DNA of 64,000 nt from Archangium lansingense (GCF_026626635.1 NZ_JAPNKA010000001.1:5704001-5768000); one strand, 5' to 3'; shown: positions 8,451 through 17,215, numbered from the stretch's first letter. The notes: generated by a model from the letters alone, not told the origin. Numbers and translations are program-made.

Positions 8451-10421
8451 CTACTCTGGGAAGTGCACCACGCGGCCGCCGTCGCCCACGGCCCAGATGT
8501 CGCCCGGTGCACTGAGGGCGAGATCCCTCAGGGGCCTGTCCACCGTGGTCGCGGTGACCCATCCTCCCGTGCTCCGTCGGCGGATGGCACCGCTGGCACC
8601 GGTATCGGTGACGTAGAGGGAGGAGGGGTCCAGCACCACCACGCTGGAGAAGGGGGCCGTGGTGTTGTCCGCGGGCGGGGCCACGCGCGTCCAGCCGGTG
8701 CCCCCGCCCCAGGTCATCACCAGGCCGCCGTCCCCCACCGCAGCGGCGAGGCTCGTGCTGGCCATCCAGACGGCGCGCAGCGAGCCGATGTAGCCAGCGG
8801 GCACGCCCGCCAGGGTATGCGCCGTTACCGCCGCCAGCCCTCCCGAGCCGGGATAGCCGGCGATATGTGGCGCCGCGCCGTCGCCGTTCTTGTCACCGAC
8901 GGCGAGCAGCTGCGTGGGAGAGAGGCCGTGGAGGCCTTGGTAGGTGGGGGGCGTCTCGTTGTAGTGCTCTTGCGGCGCGCTGCCCGGCGTCCACGCGTAC
9001 AAGCGTCCCAGGTGGTCCACCGTGAAGAGCTGGGTCGTCCCTCCCGAGGTGAAGCCCTGGAGGCCCATGAGGTTGTTGGTCGAAGTAGGGACGGTGGTCT
9101 GGTTGAGGCAGGTGGTGCCGTCATGCTCGGCCAGGCGCCCGCCGTCACCGGACAGGAACACGTGCCCATCACTGGGCCGCACCCAGGCGGCGCGCCAGTT
9201 GTAGGCGCCGCAGCTCCCATCGAGGCTCTTGAAGGGCTGACCCGCCGAGGTCCGCACCGCGAGCACCCCGTTGTCTCCCGCCATCCACACCGGCAGTCCG
9301 CCCGGGCCGAGCGCCACGGTCTTCCACTGCCGGGTGACGGTCAGGGCGGCGTCCGTGAGCACCTTCCATCCCTTGCCAGCGCAGACACCGCCCTCGTCCC
9401 GCTGCGAGTCACAGGTATTGTCCCGATCGTCACAGACCTCGGCCCGGCCGCGCCGGTTGTGCGCGTCCTGGTCATCGCAGTCGTCCTTGTTGACGACGGT
9501 CGCCGCGGGAGGCGTCGCACCGGGGCACACCTGGACGGGGGTGGCACTCTCGTCGCCCGCACCATCTCCGTCCTGGTCCGGGTAGTAGGCGGTGGGCGCG
9601 GGCGCGTCGCATGCGAGGCCGTCATGGCTGGCGTTGCAGATGTACTTTCCGCCGGCACAGACGTTGGTGCACGCGGTGCCCTTGAGGGTGAAGCCATCGT
9701 CGGGCGAGCCGTCACAGTCGTCATCGACCTCGTCACAGCGGGTCTCGGTGGCGCTGGAGCGGGGCATGACCTCGGGGTTCGAGTCCATGCAGTCCATGGC
9801 GTTCTCGGCAAAGTTGGTGATGCCCTGCGCCACGGGCCGGGTGCAGCTCATCTGCGGCGCCGCCGCGCGGTCGCCAAAGCCGTCTCCGTCCCGGTCGGGG
9901 TACCAGGGCGTGCCCAGTCCCTCGCCCTGGTCGGTGCTCCCGTCGCAGTCGTTGTCGCGGTTGTCGCACACCTCGCCGCCGCCGGGCCGGATGCTGCCAT
10001 CACCGTCGTCGCAGTCCGTCCCGCCGCCGGCCAGGGCGATGTAGCCATCCTCATCCGTGTCCGGCGCTTCCAGCGTGACGGCGAACCGCTCGATGTCCCC
10101 CTTCTGCTGGAGCGTCACCGTGTGCACGTCACGGGCGACCTCGGGCCCTTCGCAGGACTGCTCCTGGGCCGTGGTGGTGAGCTCCAGGGTGTGGCTCCAG
10201 TTCTCCTGCCGGAAGACGGCGAGCACCACGGTCGAAGGCCCGCGTGCGAGCACCTCGAGCCGTTGGCTGGCTTCCAGCGCCGGGTCTTCCGCATCCCGTG
10301 CATGGACGGTGATGCACCCGGCCTTGAAGCTGTAGGAGACCTCCACCCGCACGGCGGCTTCGGGCGCCCGGGGCCTGCATCCCGTGACGAGGAGGAGGAG
10401 GAGCGGTACAGATCGATGCAT
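8451..10421 (-). CDS. Lipoprotein with MopE-type DxDxDG repeats and a propeller-like C-terminus
   Basis: 656 residues. The start gives a lipoprotein signal, MHRSVPLLLLLVTGC. The N-terminal 90 residues resemble an Ig-like segment. Residues about 100-300 contain repeated Asp/Cys-rich units of the type CDDGDGSIRPGGGEVCDNRDNDCDG and DQDGDGAGD. These are the MopE metal-binding motif, with paired Cys and calcium-like DxDxDG loops, common in secreted myxobacterial proteins. The C-terminal half has recurring VWMAGDNGVLAVR, HVFLSGDGGRLAEHDG and DIWAVGDGGRVVHF units, typical of YCF48/beta-propeller repeats. It is likely an outer-membrane or surface lipoprotein binding metal ions or glycan; no enzyme motif is seen. 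It converges on the sigma54 regulator with a 4-bp gap. Confidence 0.85.
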   Translation of the reverse strand: MHRSVPLLLLLVTGCRPRAPEAAVRVEVSYSFKAGCITVHARDAEDPALEASQRLEVLARGPSTVVLAVFRQENWSHTLELTTTAQEQSCEGPEVARDVHTVTLQQKGDIERFAVTLEAPDTDEDGYIALAGGGTDCDDGDGSIRPGGGEVCDNRDNDCDGSTDQGEGLGTPWYPDRDGDGFGDRAAAPQMSCTRPVAQGITNFAENAMDCMDSNPEVMPRSSATETRCDEVDDDCDGSPDDGFTLKGTACTNVCAGGKYICNASHDGLACDAPAPTAYYPDQDGDGAGDESATPVQVCPGATPPAATVVNKDDCDDQDAHNRRGRAEVCDDRDNTCDSQRDEGGVCAGKGWKVLTDAALTVTRQWKTVALGPGGLPVWMAGDNGVLAVRTSAGQPFKSLDGSCGAYNWRAAWVRPSDGHVFLSGDGGRLAEHDGTTCLNQTTVPTSTNNLMGLQGFTSGGTTQLFTVDHLGRLYAWTPGSAPQEHYNETPPTYQGLHGLSPTQLLAVGDKNGDGAAPHIAGYPGSGGLAAVTAHTLAGVPAGYIGSLRAVWMASTSLAAAVGDGGLVMTWGGGTGWTRVAPPADNTTAPFSSVVVLDPSSLYVTDTGASGAIRRRSTGGWVTATTVDRPLRDLALSAPGDIWAVGDGGRVVHFPE

Positions 10422-10477
10422 GAGGCCTGATTATAGAGTCAATCCGGCCTCTCGTGGGCGGAGGGCTGGCCCAGGCC

Positions 10478-12226
10478 TCAGGCCCGGTCGCGGCGGACCT
10501 GGACCTTCTTGCCGCGAAGGGTGGCTTGACGCAGGGCGGCGACGATCTGATCGGCGAGGGGCTCGGGCACCTCGACGAGGGAGTAGTTGTCCCCGATCTC
10601 GATGGCGCCGATGCGCCGTCCCTCCACGCCCGCCTCGCCGGCAATGGCCCCCACCAGGTCCGCGGGCCGGACGCCCGCGTGACGGCCTACGCCGATGAAC
10701 AGCCGCGCCATGTCAAAGTCCTGCGAGGGACCCGCGCGCCGCTTGTCACCTCGGGGCGCCTTGGGACCTGGCCGCTCGCCGACCCCGGCGCGTGCCGCGG
10801 CCCGGGCGTTCTTGCCCGGCTTGGGGGGCCGCTCCGAGGGCTGGGGCATCGCGGGGATATCCTCCTCGGCCTCATCATGGCCCTCCACCTGCGCGTCGTG
10901 GATGAGCTTCACGGCGGCGGCGGCCACATCCACCAGGTCGAACTCGGAGGCGAGGTTCTCCACCACGGTGCGGTAGGAGTCGAGCTCGCCGGCCACGAGG
11001 GCCTCGCGCAGGGAGGCGCGCACCAGCTCGAGCCTGCGGGCGCGCAGGTCCGCCACGGTGGGCACGGTGGCCACTTCAATCCGCTGGCCGGTGAGCTTCT
11101 CGATGTTGCGCAGCAGCCGGTGCTCGCGCGGCTCGGCGAGGGTGATGGCCACGCCCTCGCGCCCGGCGCGGCCCGTGCGGCCGATGCGGTGGACGTATGC
11201 CTCGGGGGCGTTGGGCACGTCGTAGTTGACGACGTGGGACAGCTTCTCGATGTCCAGTCCGCGCGCGGCCACATCGGTGGCGATCAGCAGCTCCACCGCG
11301 TGCGTCTTGAACTGCTTGAGGACGCGGTCGCGCTGGGCCTGGTCCATACCGCCGTGGAGGGCCTGGGCGCGCCAGCCGCGGCCGTTGAGGGACACGGTGA
11401 GCTCGTCCACCTCGGTGCGGGTGCGGCAGAAGACGATGGCGGCGGTGGGAGCCTCGACGTCCAGCACGCGCCCGAGGGTGGCGGCCTTGAAGGCACGTGG
11501 GACGATGTAGGCAGTCTGGCGCACGCGGGGCCCGGTGCCGGGGGCGACCTTCTCCTTGGCGATGCGCACGTGGACGGGGGCCTGCAGGTGGCGCTCGGCG
11601 ATGGAGGCGATGCGCGGGGGCAGGGTGGCGGAGAAGAGGGCCGTCTGGTGCTCCTCCGGGGTGGCTTCGAGGATGGCCTCCAGGTCCTCGGCGAAGCCCA
11701 TGTCCAGCATCTCGTCGGCCTCGTCGAGCACGACGGTACGCACGGAGTCGAGCAGGAGCGACTGACGCTTGAGGTGATCCAACGCGCGGCCGGGGGTGGC
11801 GACGATGACGTCCACACCGCGCTTGAGCACGCGCAGCTGCTGGCCGATGGGCTGGCCGCCGTAGAGAGGGAGGACGGTGACGCCGAGCTTCTGGCCGTAG
11901 CGGTGGATGGCCTCGGCCACCTGCATGGCGAGCTCACGGGTGGGGACGAGCACGAGCGCGGAGGTGGAGTAAGGATCGAGCTTGCCGGGCGTGAGGTTCT
12001 GGAGCAGGGGCAGGGAGAAGGCGGCCGTCTTTCCGGTGCCGGTGGCGGCGATGCCGAGCAGATCCTTGCCCGCGAGCAGCGGGGGCAGGGCGGCGCGCTG
12101 GATGGGGGTGGGTTCCTCGTAGCCAAGGCCGCTGAGAGCCTCCACGAGGGCGGGCCCGAGGCCCAGTTGTTCGAAAGTCGGAATGTTCTCGGTGGGGGTG
12201 CTCACGATGGGGCGGGCTTGTACCAT
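10478..12226 (-). CDS. DEAD-box ATP-dependent RNA helicase with DbpA-like RNA-binding domain
   Basis: 582 residues from the ATG at 12226; the open frame continues 79 codons upstream without family character. Motifs in order: F..LGL plus PTPIQ (Q motif), AATGTGKT (Walker A), PTRELA, TPGR, DEAD (VVLDEADEMLDMGF), SAT, then the second RecA domain with ATDVAARGLD and HRIGRTGR. A basic Gly/Lys/Pro-rich linker leads to a C-terminal DbpA-type RRM (MARLFIGVGRHAGV, then IGDNYSLVEVP). This is the DeaD/CsdA-like layout. It unwinds RNA during ribosome assembly or cold adaptation. The 5' region contains a perfect 9-bp inverted repeat (12245-12274). Confidence 0.95.
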   Translation of the reverse strand: MVQARPIVSTPTENIPTFEQLGLGPALVEALSGLGYEEPTPIQRAALPPLLAGKDLLGIAATGTGKTAAFSLPLLQNLTPGKLDPYSTSALVLVPTRELAMQVAEAIHRYGQKLGVTVLPLYGGQPIGQQLRVLKRGVDVIVATPGRALDHLKRQSLLLDSVRTVVLDEADEMLDMGFAEDLEAILEATPEEHQTALFSATLPPRIASIAERHLQAPVHVRIAKEKVAPGTGPRVRQTAYIVPRAFKAATLGRVLDVEAPTAAIVFCRTRTEVDELTVSLNGRGWRAQALHGGMDQAQRDRVLKQFKTHAVELLIATDVAARGLDIEKLSHVVNYDVPNAPEAYVHRIGRTGRAGREGVAITLAEPREHRLLRNIEKLTGQRIEVATVPTVADLRARRLELVRASLREALVAGELDSYRTVVENLASEFDLVDVAAAAVKLIHDAQVEGHDEAEEDIPAMPQPSERPPKPGKNARAAARAGVGERPGPKAPRGDKRRAGPSQDFDMARLFIGVGRHAGVRPADLVGAIAGEAGVEGRRIGAIEIGDNYSLVEVPEPLADQIVAALRQATLRGKKVQVRRDRA

Positions 12227-12244
12227 CCCTGTTGCCGAAGGTCT

Positions 12245-12274
12245 CTCGCTCCGTGTCCGAGTTGTCGGAGCGAG
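12245..12274 (-). repeat. Inverted repeat in the helicase 5' region
   Basis: The arms CTCGCTCCG (12245-12253) and CGGAGCGAG (12266-12274) are perfect complements around 12 bases. It lies 19-48 bp upstream of the helicase start on the minus strand. It could form a 5' UTR hairpin or be an operator. It also faces the divergent lipoprotein gene at 12408. Confidence 0.4.
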
Positions 12275-12407
12275 GTCACTATCCGCTGGGGCTGGACGGG
12301 GGCTCAGCGCGATGAGCTTGCCGGTATGAGCCTCGACGGTGTCCTTTGGCTCCCTGTAGCTTCGAGGCGAGGTCCCGCGAAGGAGGGCCAGGACCAAGAG
12401 GCTTCTC

Positions 12408-12896
12408 ATGTCACGCTGGGTGTCGCTGCTGTTTTCCGTGTGTCTTGTGGGATGTAGCGGCACGATCCGAGGCGTTCATCCCGGCACTGGCCAGGACATG
12501 CTCAGGTTGGGGCTGCCCGTGGCGCCAATTGCCCAGTCTCCGCCGCGACAGCTCCAGGGAGTTGCGGGCGAGAGCTTGGGGAATGGCATTCCACGCGCAG
12601 TGCTCCGGCTCGTACCCCAAGGGGCCACGGCCGTGGCGGACACAGGAACTGTTGCCGCGACAGGAGAAGCCCTCGTGGCTGGTGGCGCGGTGCTGGCCGC
12701 AGGGGGCAGCGTTGTCCTGGTCTGCTTGACCATCAAAGCCACCCTGGACGGGGGATTGAGGAGTGCGAAAACAAAAACACAAGCCAGGGTCTTTTGTCAG
12801 AATCGCCCTCGCGGATGGCTCTTTCGGCTACGGAAGGCTACTCGAATCACCGTATGCCGCCTTCTATCAACACAGGACAATGAGTCCGGATTCTGA
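12408..12896 (+). pseudogene. SitA-like lipoprotein toxin, toxin domain missing
   Basis: The open frame codes for 162 residues. It starts with a lipoprotein signal (LLFSVCLVGC) followed by SGTIRGVHPGTGQD. This resembles the post-lipobox segment of SitA-type lipoprotein toxins that myxobacteria transfer by outer-membrane exchange. An Ala/Gly/Val-rich stretch (GEALVAGGAVLAAGGSVVLV) resembles the hydrophobic region before SitA C-terminal toxin domains. From about 12760 the frame overlaps the next gene by 134 bp and is poorly protein-like. No toxin domain is left, so the gene appears to have lost it by deletion, bringing the immunity gene directly after the hydrophobic region. The SitA assignment is inference from layout and short motifs. 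Confidence 0.5.
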
Positions 12897-13221
12897 GCTG
12901 GATACGATCGGCGCGAGCCCCATGCTCTTCAAGACGGCTGTCCGCCATCTGGCCCTGGATTCGTGGGAGTTCATTGGGTGGAGAGCGCTCGAGGAGCACC
13001 TGTGTCAGCCGCTCGTCCGGTTCATGCAGGACGTGGGAGACTTCCGTCGCTGCACGATCTTTGACACGGCTGGCAATAGGAGAGCCGCCGAGCCCCAGGA
13101 ATGTGTGGGCCTCGAGCGGGCGGCTGTGTGGGAACAGGATTCTATCGAGGAGCGCCTGCTCGATACCTTCATGGGGCGGCCCAATGCCGCTGAGGAGCAC
13201 CTGAAGGTGCGGCTGCGCTAG
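12763..13221 (+). CDS. Imm26-like immunity protein
   Basis: 152 residues, GTG start just after GGGGGATTGAGGA. The N-terminus KHKPGSFVRIALADGSFGYG followed by RLLESPYAAFYQHRT matches the Imm26 immunity-family opening: a short beta-rich KxGDxxxIPLxDGxxxYGRVL..P-like motif. The C-terminus has the acidic RALEEHLCQP and FIDTAGNRR-like pattern (IFDTAGNRRAAEPQEC). Imm26 proteins neutralise polymorphic toxins in the recipient cytoplasm. It overlaps the end of the damaged SitA-like lipoprotein frame, the usual toxin-immunity order, and seems to be kept as an orphan defence against kin strains. Confidence 0.65.
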   Translation: MRKQKHKPGSFVRIALADGSFGYGRLLESPYAAFYQHRTMSPDSELDTIGASPMLFKTAVRHLALDSWEFIGWRALEEHLCQPLVRFMQDVGDFRRCTIFDTAGNRRAAEPQECVGLERAAVWEQDSIEERLLDTFMGRPNAAEEHLKVRLR

Positions 13222-13314
13222 CGCGACGAGCTCACTTCGCAGGCCATGGGCCTCCCGCCGTGTGCCCGGTCTGTCGCAGTGAGGTTGCTGCCCGCCAGGG
13301 TACCGGACGGGCGT

Positions 13315-14658
13315 TCAAGCCGCCGACGCGGCCCCGCGCACTTCCTTCAGCATGAGCACGATGCGAGCGCCGCCCTCGGGCCGGTTCTCCGCGGCGAGCG
13401 TCCCTCCAGCGCGAGCGACGTACTCGTGGCAGAGCGCCAGTCCCAGCCCGGTGCCTTTGCCGGGTGGCTTGGTGGTGAAGAAGGGCTCGAAGAGCCGCGG
13501 CAGCACTGCGGGAGCGATTCCCGCGCCGTTGTCCTCCACCTCCAGTCGCACTCCGCCTTCTACCCGCCGGGCCCGCACCCCGATGCGTGCTCGGCGCGGG
13601 GGCATCGCCTCCTCCACCGCATCCGCCGCGTTCAGCAGCAGGTTCATCAGCACCTGCACCAGGTGCCGTTGCCCCAGGCGCACCGCGGGCAGCTCTGGCG
13701 GGACGTCCACCACCATCTCCCCCAGGCTGTGTAGGCGGACCGACGTCAGCCGCCGGGCCTCCTCGATGGCCTCGGCCGGCGAGCCCTGCTCGGTGGTCGT
13801 GGGGTCTTCCCGGGCGAAGCGCCTCAGGTCCGTGACGATCTGCTGGATGCGCAGCACGCCTTGCCGCGTCTCATTCAGCAGCTCGCGCAGCTCCGCATTG
13901 TCCGGAGGCCCGTCCTCCTCGAAAAGCTCCCGCTCGAGGTAGTGCAGGTTGGACTTCACGAAGGCCAGCGGATTGTTCACCTCATGGGCCACGCCCGAGG
14001 CGAGCTGTCCCACCAGTACCAGCCGCTCCACCTCGGCGCGCTCGCGCTCGGCGCGCATCCGGAGGTGCTCGCTCTCGGCCAGTTGCTCCAGCGCTCTCAG
14101 CCGCTCCTCCTGCGCTACCTTCTCCGCCTCCCGGAGGCGCCGATAGGTGCGCCCGCCGTAGAGGCCGAACGCCCCGATGCAGCCAAAGGCGAGGACCTGG
14201 GGCAGGAAGGTGCGCGGAGGGACTCCGGCCAGGACGTTCAACACCACCACCGCGCCCAGCATCGCCCCGAGCGAGACCAGCGTCGGCAGCTCGGAGTCCG
14301 GGGCGAACAGGGCGAAGAGGAGGGGTACGCAGACGAGTGTCACCAGGAAGGGGCTCGCGGGTCCGCCGGTGAAGTGGATGATGGTTGTCACCGCGGGGAT
14401 GCACAGCAGCGCGGCCACGGTTCCCGAGACCCAGGGGGCCAGCACTCCTGCGCCCACGCACACTCCGAGCAGCACGTAGCTCAGGCCCCAGAGAACCTGC
14501 ACGAGCGCCAACATGGGGTTGACGGTGCCGGAGAGGAGGAGCCGGAGGAGGGGGATCGCCAGGATCGCACCCGCGGATACGAAGAAGATCCGCCGCTTGA
14601 CTCGGAGCTGGGCCTGGAGCGCGGTGTTCTCAGCGAGCATCACCGTGAACGCTGCCAC
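13315..14658 (-). CDS. Membrane sensor histidine kinase
   Basis: 447 residues. The N-terminal 170 residues hold about six hydrophobic segments (for example IFFVSAGAILAIPLLRLLL, VLLGVCVGAGVLAP, FLVTLVCVPLLFALF, LGAMLGAVVVLNVL) forming a membrane sensor. A coiled coil (about 172-215) leads to the HisKA domain, with H225 in SGVAHEVNNPLAF. The HATPase_c domain has N (LLNAADAV), G1 (DNGAGI), F (FFTTKPPGKGTGLGL) and G2 motifs. It autophosphorylates and donates phosphate to an unlinked response regulator, since none is adjacent. It is divergent from the epimerase gene across the twin palindromes. Confidence 0.93.
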   Translation of the reverse strand: MAAFTVMLAENTALQAQLRVKRRIFFVSAGAILAIPLLRLLLSGTVNPMLALVQVLWGLSYVLLGVCVGAGVLAPWVSGTVAALLCIPAVTTIIHFTGGPASPFLVTLVCVPLLFALFAPDSELPTLVSLGAMLGAVVVLNVLAGVPPRTFLPQVLAFGCIGAFGLYGGRTYRRLREAEKVAQEERLRALEQLAESEHLRMRAERERAEVERLVLVGQLASGVAHEVNNPLAFVKSNLHYLERELFEEDGPPDNAELRELLNETRQGVLRIQQIVTDLRRFAREDPTTTEQGSPAEAIEEARRLTSVRLHSLGEMVVDVPPELPAVRLGQRHLVQVLMNLLLNAADAVEEAMPPRRARIGVRARRVEGGVRLEVEDNGAGIAPAVLPRLFEPFFTTKPPGKGTGLGLALCHEYVARAGGTLAAENRPEGGARIVLMLKEVRGAASAA

Positions 14659-14761
14659 GTTGCGGTGTTCCCTCGCGACGACGCCTGGGATGCACTCCCA
14701 CGGGCATCCGCTTTAGGACACATGCCCGAACGGGCGATAGACGGGCCCAAGCGGACTTCAC

Positions 14762-14777
14762 TGGTAGACGTCTACCA
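14762..14777. promoter_or_regulatory. 16-bp perfect palindrome, operator candidate 1
   Basis: TGGTAGACGTCTACCA reads the same on both strands. An identical copy lies 43 bp further (14805-14820), about four helical turns centre to centre. Both are between two divergent start codons (14658 and 14839). The form suggests binding sites for a dimeric repressor of TetR or MarR type. No such regulator is encoded next to it. Confidence 0.7.
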
Positions 14778-14804
14778 GTGAGGTGGGTTTTTATGCTACA
14801 TCAA

Positions 14805-14820
14805 TGGTAGACGTCTACCA
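14805..14820. promoter_or_regulatory. 16-bp perfect palindrome, operator candidate 2
   Basis: Identical to the palindrome at 14762-14777. It ends 18 bp before the start codon of the epimerase gene, where bound protein would block initiation or early elongation. The intervening bases (14778-14804) are AT-richer (TTTTTATGCTACAT), which fits a promoter core between two operators. Confidence 0.7.
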
Positions 14821-14838
14821 CCAGGGCGTTGCACGAAC

Positions 14839-15633
14839 ATGGTTCCTCTCTACCTGTTGGGATGTGGCTATACGTTGACGCGGCTGGCGCGCGAGGAGGC
14901 TCGGCGGGGACGCTCCGTGCTGGCGGTGACGCGCGACGAGCAGCGCCGCGAGGAACTGTCCCGCGAGGGCATCCAGGTCCTCTCGCTGGCGGAGGCCCTG
15001 ACGTCATCGAAGGGAGCCCATGTGGTGGTCTCCATCCCACCGGAGGCCAACCTGGATACCCCCCTGTCCGAGACCCTGGCGCGCGCCGGTCCTGCTCGCC
15101 TCGTCTACCTCTCCTCCACGGGGGTCTACGGCGGCGCGCGAGGACACGTGGACGAGGACACGCCGGTGGACTCCACCTCCCCGAGGGCCCGATTCCGCTT
15201 CGAGGCGGAGGCGAAGTACCGCGCGCTCGGCGGAATCATCCTGCGCATCGCGGGCATCTACGGCCCTGGCCGGAGCGTGCTCGAGCGCATCTTCGCCGGT
15301 ACGCATCGCATCCCCCAGGAAGGTGGAGGCCGCATCTCCCGGGTACACGTGGACGACCTGGTGGAGGCCATCCGGGTGGTGCTGGCGCGGGGCGAGCCGG
15401 GGGCGACGTACTGCGTGGCGGATGATCGATCAGCGACCCAGACGGAGACGACCGAGTGGCTCTGCGCCCGGCTGGGGCTGCCGCTTCCACCCTCGGTGCC
15501 TCTGGCTTCACTGCACGAATCTCTACGGGGTGACCGGGCCATCTCCAATGCCCGGCTGAAAGCCCTGGGCTGGCGGCCTCGCTACCCGGATTTTGTCGCG
15601 GGTTTCTCGGCCATTTTGGACGCTGGGTCCTGA
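14839..15633 (+). CDS. NAD(P)-dependent epimerase/dehydratase-like SDR protein
   Basis: 264 residues, ATG at 14839. The N-terminal dinucleotide site is LLGCGYTLTRLA (GxGxxx variant), followed by VVVSIPPEA and a serine strand, LVYLSSTGVYGGARGH, carrying the SDR Tyr. ILRIAGIYGPGRSVLERI and the HVDDLVEAI block are typical of extended SDRs of the YeeZ/sugar epimerase group. The expected Lys is replaced by the EAEAKYR segment. The substrate is unknown, probably a nucleotide-linked sugar or sugar-like compound in the cytoplasm. The promoter contains the two 16-bp palindromes. Confidence 0.85.
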   Translation: MVPLYLLGCGYTLTRLAREEARRGRSVLAVTRDEQRREELSREGIQVLSLAEALTSSKGAHVVVSIPPEANLDTPLSETLARAGPARLVYLSSTGVYGGARGHVDEDTPVDSTSPRARFRFEAEAKYRALGGIILRIAGIYGPGRSVLERIFAGTHRIPQEGGGRISRVHVDDLVEAIRVVLARGEPGATYCVADDRSATQTETTEWLCARLGLPLPPSVPLASLHESLRGDRAISNARLKALGWRPRYPDFVAGFSAILDAGS

Positions 15634-15759
15634 ACTGACGGGCGCGATTCCGGCTACTTACGGCGCCGCTCCACCCGTTGCTCCCAGATGACGCGGCGCG
15701 CGGTAACAGTTCGCGCCCGCTCCGGTGTTGAGGTGCGCGCAAGGGATGGAGGGACGACG

Positions 15760-16239
15760 TTGGCCATCGATGTGGAAGCCTGCTACCGCCGGTATGGACC
15801 GATGGTGCTCCGGCGTTGCCGCTTCCTCCTGCGCGACGAGGAGCGGGCGGTGGATGCCATGCATGACGTCTTCGTCCAGCTCCTCGACCACCAGGAGGCG
15901 TTGAAGCAGACGGCGCCCTCCAGCCTGCTGCACCGCATGGCGACGAATGTGTGCCTCAACCGGCTGCGCTCGGAGCGCCGACGCCCGGCGGACTCGGATG
16001 AGGAGCTGCTGGTGCGGATCGCCTCGCTGGAGGACATGGAGGCTCGCACGGGGGCAGCGGCGGTGCTGGACAGGCTCTTCGGCCGAGAGCTGGTGTCCAC
16101 GCGCACCATCGCCGTGCTGCACCTGGTGGACGGGATGACGTACGAGGAGGTGGCTCGGGAGGTAGGCCTCTCCGTCTCCGGTGTCCGCAAGCGCCTGCGC
16201 ACGTTGCGCGCCCACCTGCAGGAACTGGAGGCCGCCTGA
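15760..16239 (+). CDS. ECF-type RNA polymerase sigma factor
   Basis: 159 residues from a TTG at 15760, preceded by GGATGGAGGG; an in-frame ATG at 15688 would add 24 poorly conserved residues. Region 2 is YRRYGPMVLRRCRFLL with AVDAMHDVFVQLL. Region 4 is VLHLVDGMTYEEVAREVGLSV with SGVRKRLRTLRAHL. The usual region 2-4 spacing is kept. It directs RNA polymerase to a small stress or envelope regulon. One base separates its stop from the membrane protein gene at 16241, which probably encodes its partner or anti-sigma factor. Confidence 0.9.
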   Translation: MAIDVEACYRRYGPMVLRRCRFLLRDEERAVDAMHDVFVQLLDHQEALKQTAPSSLLHRMATNVCLNRLRSERRRPADSDEELLVRIASLEDMEARTGAAAVLDRLFGRELVSTRTIAVLHLVDGMTYEEVAREVGLSVSGVRKRLRTLRAHLQELEAA

Positions 16240-16240
16240 C

Positions 16241-17053
16241 ATGTCCCAACGCACGCCCGATTGGTTGTTGGAGCGCATCGCCCTGGGAGAGCTGCCCCCC
16301 GAGGAGTTGGCCGCCGCCCGCGCGCGGCTGGCCGCGGAGCCCGGTGGACTCGAGCGTCTTGCGAAGCTGGAGTCTGATGATGGGGCCACGTTGGCGAAGC
16401 TCCCTCCGTCCCAGGTCGGCGCGGAAGTCGAGCGCCGCCGCCGCGTGGTGGAGGCCTCTCGCTCGTTGTCCGCCTCCACCCCCTCGCGCCGGTGGCTGCC
16501 TGCCGTCGCACTGGGAGTGCCCGTGGCCGCGGGATTCGCGCTGCTGGTGCTCTTCTCCCAGCGCGAGCTGCCCGTGGAGCCCCGGCCCCAGCAGGTGGCG
16601 TTGCTGGAGACGACGCGCACCAAGGGCCTGGAGCCGAAGCTGGTCATCCACCGCCAGACGAGAGGAGAGCCCGAGCTGCTCGTGGACTCGGCCCAGGCGC
16701 GCCAGGGGGACGTGTTGCAGCTCAGCTACGTGTCCGGGGGCCGGCGCTATGGCGCGGTGCTGTCCGTGGACGGGCGAGGCTCCGTCACGCTCCACGCTCC
16801 GGAGGCGCTCACCGGCCCGCTCGAGTTGAAGAGTGGCACGGTGTCGCTGCCGAGCGCCTACGAGCTGGACGATGCACCCGCCTTCGAGCGCTTCTTCTTC
16901 GTCACCAGCGACGAGCCCTTCGACTTGGACGTGCTGATGGAGTCGGCTCGCCAACTGGCCCGCGAGCCCGAGCGGGCCCGCCAGGAGCCGCTGCCCCTGC
17001 CACCATCGCTCTCACAGGCCTCGCTCACGCTGAACAAGGCGCCCAGAGCCTGA
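16241..17053 (+). CDS. Single-pass membrane protein, probable partner of the ECF sigma factor (ActD-like)
   Basis: 270 residues, ATG at 16241, one base after the sigma gene stop. The cytoplasmic N-terminus (1-85) starts WLLERIALGELPPEELAAAR, like the helical sigma-binding part of some anti-sigma factors but with no zinc-finger Cys. One membrane helix lies at about residues 88-106 (AVALGVPVAAGFALLVLF). The exterior domain has VLQLSYVSGGRRYGAVLSVD and HAPEALTGPLELKSG, a DUF4384-like beta domain. Similar proteins in myxobacteria are named ActD-like. I infer an anti-sigma or signal-sensing role from operon position. The C-terminal tail is Pro/Leu-rich. Confidence 0.65.
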   Translation: MSQRTPDWLLERIALGELPPEELAAARARLAAEPGGLERLAKLESDDGATLAKLPPSQVGAEVERRRRVVEASRSLSASTPSRRWLPAVALGVPVAAGFALLVLFSQRELPVEPRPQQVALLETTRTKGLEPKLVIHRQTRGEPELLVDSAQARQGDVLQLSYVSGGRRYGAVLSVDGRGSVTLHAPEALTGPLELKSGTVSLPSAYELDDAPAFERFFFVTSDEPFDLDVLMESARQLAREPERARQEPLPLPPSLSQASLTLNKAPRA

Positions 17054-17186
17054 CTCACCGCGCGGCAGGCCGTTGCAGAAGCTGCGCTTTCGGCCCGGAG
17101 AAGCCGGGGGCCCGGATGGCTGCGTGGACCGGACCACACCTGAAGAGTTGCCTCTCGATTCGGGGTTTTCGGCGCGCCCCCTGGCC

Positions 17187-17215
17187 TGTCACGCTTCTGT
17201 TCCCGGCGGTACACT
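17187..17215 (+). promoter_or_regulatory. Possible sigma70-type promoter before the TPR gene
   Basis: TGTCAC (17187-17192), 17 bases, TACACT (17210-17215). It is a weak -35 and a fair -10, placed 51 bp before the TPR start codon. The -10 lies inside the inverted repeat at 17198-17231. Confidence 0.35.

Noticed and set aside
9543..9557. TGGCAC-N5-TCGC sigma54-like match
   Set aside because: Inside the MopE-like gene, on the antisense strand, and with a mismatch in the -12 box.
8352..10430. 692-codon plus-strand frame opposite the MopE-like gene
   Set aside because: Antisense shadow of a well-supported lipoprotein gene.
10454..12457. 667-codon plus-strand open frame opposite the helicase
   Set aside because: Antisense to a clear DEAD-box gene; His/Gly/Leu-rich without motifs.
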